A stretch of DNA of 9,001 bases from Planctomycetaceae bacterium (GTDB taxonomy: Bacteria > Planctomycetota > Planctomycetia > Planctomycetales > Planctomycetaceae). How positions within the stretch are numbered: position 1 is the first letter of the stretch; each line of letters opens with the position of its first letter. The notes under the pieces are model-generated. The model was given only the letters and a program-made list of their open reading frames with translations, did no database searches and was not told where the DNA came from. This document shows positions 6,470 to 9,001 of this stretch, piece by piece. The stretch lies in NCBI GenBank assembly GCA_947479075.1, contig CANJZR010000121.1, positions 1 to 9,001 of the forward strand. Direction: 5' to 3'. The position numbers and the translations under genes are program-made.

Positions 6470-7795
6470 CTACTTCTTCAAATGCCGGTCCGCGAAGGCG
6501 AGGAACTGTTCCCAGTCGTAGGGCAGCACGTCGTGATCCCCCGAGCGATAGTGGTAGCCGATCTGTCCAGAGAGCAGGGGAGAGTTCAGGGCGGGGGGCT
6601 GATCGCTCACCGGATCGACGCCCAGCCCGTTCGTCCCCAGCAACCGGTAAACCGGGTCAGCGTGGACAGCTGACAGGTATTCCCCATACGGGTCGGCCCA
6701 TTTGTCGTTTTCCGCGCTGGCGATGTAGACCGGTCGGGGTGCGATGAGTGCGACGAGCTCATGCGAATCGACCGGCATCGCGGCTTCGTTGTTGTTGTAC
6801 TTGGTGAAATTATCGCAAAACCAGTGCGGGAAGTGGTTATTGATGCGGTTCACCGTCTCGCCAAACCACCGCTTACTCAGAGCAGCGCCGCCACACCCGC
6901 TGTTGTTGGAAATGACCATCGCGAACCGATCGTCCTGAGCCCCGGCCCAGAGTGCGGTCTTACCCAGTCGGCTGTGTCCCAGCACCGCGACCCTCTTGGC
7001 GTCGATGTCATCATCGGTCTCCAGATAGTCGAGAGCCCGACTCAGCCCCCACGCCCACGCCCCGATGCTGCCCCATTCATCCGGACCGGGTTTCGTCTGC
7101 CCCGCCTGGTAGAACAACGGCTCAACGCCATTCTGAAAGCCATCGTCAAAGTCAGGATCGACATCCCCATAACAGGCTGTCGCGATTGCATAACCCCGAT
7201 CGATGATCTGGTCGATACACCAGCGGGTCGATTCGGTGCCTCGTGATTCTTCATTGGCCCGGTTGTTGGTCATGCCCTGCTTTTCGCGGTTCTGAGTCCA
7301 TCCATGAGCCAGTTTCACCGCCGGATCAGCGATCGTGGCCTGGTTCCCGATGAAGTTGTAACCCAGGAAGGCCGCTGCCCCCTTCTTGTTCTTCGGCGAG
7401 TAAATTAACAGGTCGAGACGCGGCCCATCGTCTTTCGCCGTGAAGTAAATCGTCACCTGCTTGCGAGTCGCGCGACCGTCGAGGGCATCCGCTGGCCCCT
7501 CGGTCACCACGGATCGAATCCCCTCCAGTCGAGTCGAGGGAGTCCGTCCATAGACCTCCTCCTCGAAGATCTTCAACAGTTCGGGACGCCGCTGCTTGGT
7601 CCACTTCTCAGCGGTGTCCACTTTCTTTCCAGACGGAAAAACGAGTGGGTCGGGCAGGGTATACGCCGGCACCTGCGACTCGTCCTCGTTGAATTTTTCT
7701 TTCACCTTGTCAGCGGCCATGATCGAGGTGACCATCAGGAGGCAGGTGGCCCAGACAGCTGCGTTGTATCTGTGTGTGTTCCTCATTGTCGCCAT
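6470..7795 (-). CDS. CE15-like glucuronoyl esterase, exported
   Basis: This 441-residue alpha/beta hydrolase probably cleaves esters between 4-O-methyl-glucuronate on xylan and lignin alcohols, the activity of family CE15, outside the cytoplasm. Counting from the start at 7795, the signal peptide is residues 1-28 (MATMRNTHRYNAAVW..., ending SIMAA). EVYGRTP (80-86) is a common N-terminal motif. GHSRLGKTALWAGAQDDRFA (273-292) holds nucleophile S275. NNSGCGGAAL follows at 297-306, and the histidine is H421 in RSGDHDVLPYDW. The usual catalytic Glu of the fungal 'QESG' motif is Asn here (N298). An acid further on, D364 or D368 in ENDKWADP, could replace it, as reported for some bacterial members. 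The reading frame is open to an ATG at 7933, but GAAGG eight bases before 7795, the signal peptide and a repeat overlapping 7929-7957 favour the inner start. A related acetyl xylan esterase is the alternative. Confidence 0.86.
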   Translation of the reverse strand: MATMRNTHRYNAAVWATCLLMVTSIMAADKVKEKFNEDESQVPAYTLPDPLVFPSGKKVDTAEKWTKQRRPELLKIFEEEVYGRTPSTRLEGIRSVVTEGPADALDGRATRKQVTIYFTAKDDGPRLDLLIYSPKNKKGAAAFLGYNFIGNQATIADPAVKLAHGWTQNREKQGMTNNRANEESRGTESTRWCIDQIIDRGYAIATACYGDVDPDFDDGFQNGVEPLFYQAGQTKPGPDEWGSIGAWAWGLSRALDYLETDDDIDAKRVAVLGHSRLGKTALWAGAQDDRFAMVISNNSGCGGAALSKRWFGETVNRINNHFPHWFCDNFTKYNNNEAAMPVDSHELVALIAPRPVYIASAENDKWADPYGEYLSAVHADPVYRLLGTNGLGVDPVSDQPPALNSPLLSGQIGYHYRSGDHDVLPYDWEQFLAFADRHLKK

Positions 7796-7803
7796 CGTTG
7801 CTG

Positions 7804-7808
7804 CCTTC
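7804..7808 (-). promoter_or_regulatory. ribosome-binding site deciding the esterase start
   Basis: GAAGG on the minus strand lies eight bases before the ATG at 7795. It would be 17 bases from the next in-frame ATG (7786), and no comparable site was noted for the far upstream ATG at 7933. It therefore supports 7795 as the start. Confidence 0.7.
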
Positions 7809-7840
7809 AAGGTGTTCACGAATCCGTCTGCAGGTCGAAA

Positions 7841-7857
7841 ATACTTAATCAAAGTAT
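7841..7857. promoter_or_regulatory. candidate operator upstream of the esterase gene
   Basis: ATACTT (7841-7846) and AAGTAT (7852-7857) form a perfect 6-bp inverted repeat with a 5-base centre, 46-62 bases upstream of the esterase start. This is the size and place expected for a dimeric repressor or activator site, but no regulator gene is adjacent. Confidence 0.3.
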
Positions 7858-7928
7858 CGCTCAATGCACTCACGTACCAGCGAGCTGTACTGATGCCAAC
7901 TGAGGTTGCAACGGGTTTATCGTTCCTA

Positions 7929-8069
7929 ACCAAGCCGAAGCGCCAGCGAGGGCGAGTGAAAGTTGTGGGTGTCTTGCTTCGAGATCACTTCGAAATTTGC
8001 CCACATGTGGCCATCAGCGCAGGTTCTTAGCCATCGAGCGACTCGCCCTCGCTGACGCTTCGGGTTGGT
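7929..8069. repeat. 141-bp MITE- or REP/BIME-like element with 29-bp inverted arms
   Basis: The arms at 7929-7957 and 8041-8069 are inverted copies matching at 27 of 29 positions, with core CCGAAGCG.CAGCGAGGGCG. The 83-base interior has no coding capacity and includes the palindrome CCACATGTGG (8001-8010). I recall similar CCGAAGCG/CAGCGAGGG sequences as common between planctomycete genes, but cannot check that here. No target-site duplication is visible at either end. It may be a non-autonomous mobile element, a paired REP, or a long hairpin ending the amidase transcript, whose stop codon is 28 bases away. Confidence 0.75.
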
Positions 8070-8097
8070 GGAAGGCGAATTCAGGACCGCTTACGAC

Positions 8098-9001
8098 TCA
8101 CGGCCCCAGGTACTGCTCTTTCACGAATGGGAGCAAACCGCACTGTTCCAGTCGATCGACCGGGACCAGGCAGGTGACTTGAACAACTCCGGGGAGTCGA
8201 CCAATCTCAATTGCTCCGGTCATCGTCGCACGATTCTTGACCTCCGCCAGCGGCATACTCAACAGCTGTGCCGCTCGTGCGAGTCCGTTGTCCGTGGCCT
8301 GATTCAGATCCGCTCCGGTTCCTATGACGGAAATCGGCAGCGACTCTTCGAGCATATCCGGCCCGAATGAGCGTAACAAAGCGAGTGCCCGGGAGCGTTC
8401 TTCCGGTGAAAACGGGCGTGCCAGATACGGGAGATCCTCCACCACGGGCAGAAGCACTGGGCCATCGATCGGCCAGTTCTTCAGTACATGGACCTGCAGC
8501 TTGACTGTGCCGGCCACGTCGCAAGTGTGCCCGGCGATCTCGCCGTCGCCCTGCAACGCATGCATGTCACCCATGTAGATCCCGCCACCCGGCACCTTAA
8601 CCGGGCAGATGAGAATGGCACCCTGACGGACCGAATCGATATCCAGATGTCCGTCAGTGCGATGCTGTAACTGGGGCTCGGTGATCCCGAACTCATGCGG
8701 CGCCCCAATCAGGAACTGGCCGAAGTCGCCTGCGTTATGGGAATCCGGCAGCGGAATAGAAGGCGTCGTCCCTAACTGCCCCAGGAATGGTCGCAGCCTG
8801 CAAACCACTCCCACGAGATCGTGGGGAGCAAACACGAGGATCGAGTTCTGTTTGGACTTCTCAGGCAACGCCGAGTACCGCTGTGCATCATGTCCAATCG
8901 CCTCTGCCGCTGGGGCGGGCAACGTCACTCCAATTGTGCGATCCTGGTCAAAAGCGATTGTGTACCCGTTGGTCATCCGAAATGGTGATGCATCCGCTCC
9001 A
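8098..9001 (-). CDS. acetamidase/formamidase family protein (FmdA/AmdA-like), C-terminal part, partial
   Basis: The frame is open from the stop at 8098 through the right edge, giving 300 residues. An ATG at 8976 is probably internal: eight more in-frame codons precede it, and the family's N-terminal domain is missing. The family hydrolyses short amides such as formamide or acetamide to ammonia and the acid in the cytoplasm. The diagnostic segment is GGIYMGDMHALQGDGEIAGH (131-150 counted from the 8976 ATG), matching the family's 'GD.HA.QGDGE' with D137, H139, D144 and E146. It is preceded by HLDIDSVRQGAILICPVKVP (110-129), equivalent to 'GGNMD...L..G..L.LPV.VPG'. The C-terminal part (about 210-292) contains the usual ISVIGTGADLNQATDNGLARAAQLL region. 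Roughly 90 or more residues should lie outside the window. The true substrate is uncertain, since many members are annotated only by similarity. Confidence 0.88.
   Translation of the reverse strand, partial: GADASPFRMTNGYTIAFDQDRTIGVTLPAPAAEAIGHDAQRYSALPEKSKQNSILVFAPHDLVGVVCRLRPFLGQLGTTPSIPLPDSHNAGDFGQFLIGAPHEFGITEPQLQHRTDGHLDIDSVRQGAILICPVKVPGGGIYMGDMHALQGDGEIAGHTCDVAGTVKLQVHVLKNWPIDGPVLLPVVEDLPYLARPFSPEERSRALALLRSFGPDMLEESLPISVIGTGADLNQATDNGLARAAQLLSMPLAEVKNRATMTGAIEIGRLPGVVQVTCLVPVDRLEQCGLLPFVKEQYLGP

Larger units (their letters stand above)
7796..8097. other. intergenic gap between the amidase and esterase genes
   Basis: This 302-bp gap has no credible gene. Its right half is the inverted-repeat element at 7929-8069. 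The left half (7796-7928) is the likely leader and promoter region of the esterase gene, with the symmetric site at 7841-7857. No clear sigma-70 promoter was found; TTGAGC and TATTTT occur on the minus strand, but only 15 bases apart. Confidence 0.5.

Noticed and set aside
8098..8976. Complete 292-residue amidase starting at 8976
   Set aside because: The frame stays open to the window edge and the family's N-terminal domain is missing, so the true start must lie beyond 9001.
1..9001. Defence island, prophage, secondary-metabolite cluster or other new multi-gene system
   Set aside because: The genes are recognisable metabolic, transport and exported proteins with mostly independent spacing. 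No nuclease, transposase, phage or toxin-antitoxin gene is present.

Overview
The window reads as chromosomal DNA of a planctomycete (phylum Planctomycetota). GC content looks to be in the mid to high fifties, estimated by eye. The best clue is the exported protein at 2020-3903, whose paired cytochrome c domains have the 'KCVSCHGP...GGLRLD...RMP' style typical of that phylum. The company of a CE15-type esterase, an acetamidase/formamidase and an NHS-type MFS carrier fits, as do the long inverted repeats between genes. No genus can be named from the sequence alone.

All seven protein genes lie on the minus strand, so transcription runs from the right end to the left. From right to left they are: the C-terminal part of an acetamidase/formamidase family protein (8098 to the right edge); an exported CE15-like glucuronoyl esterase (6470-7795); a 12-helix MFS carrier of the nucleoside:H+ symporter family (4910-6256); GTP cyclohydrolase I, FolE (4156-4752); an exported di-heme cytochrome c protein with a degenerate peptidase-like C-terminus (2020-3903); the glycine oxidase ThiO (930-2015); and the N-terminal 248 residues of an exported C45-type Ntn-hydrolase (745 to the left edge).

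Only the cytochrome gene and thiO are tightly coupled, with 4 bp between them. The other gaps are 150-300 bp and hold hairpins or inverted repeats. These are a 141-bp MITE/REP-like element with 29-bp arms (7929-8069), a pair of inverted heptamer arrays (6375-6463), a 13-bp-stem hairpin after the carrier gene (4832-4862) and an 8-bp inverted repeat after folE (4071-4102). The layout is mostly single genes rather than one pathway operon. FolE (folate/pterin) and ThiO (thiazole or glycine metabolism) are housekeeping functions. The esterase, carrier and amidase suggest use of plant-type polymers and small nitrogen compounds.

I found no CRISPR array, RNA gene, transposase, phage gene or defence system. 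The most unusual item is the cytochrome protein. It carries a tandem duplicated heme domain followed by what looks like a peptidase-MA/gluzincin fold that has lost its zinc ligands.
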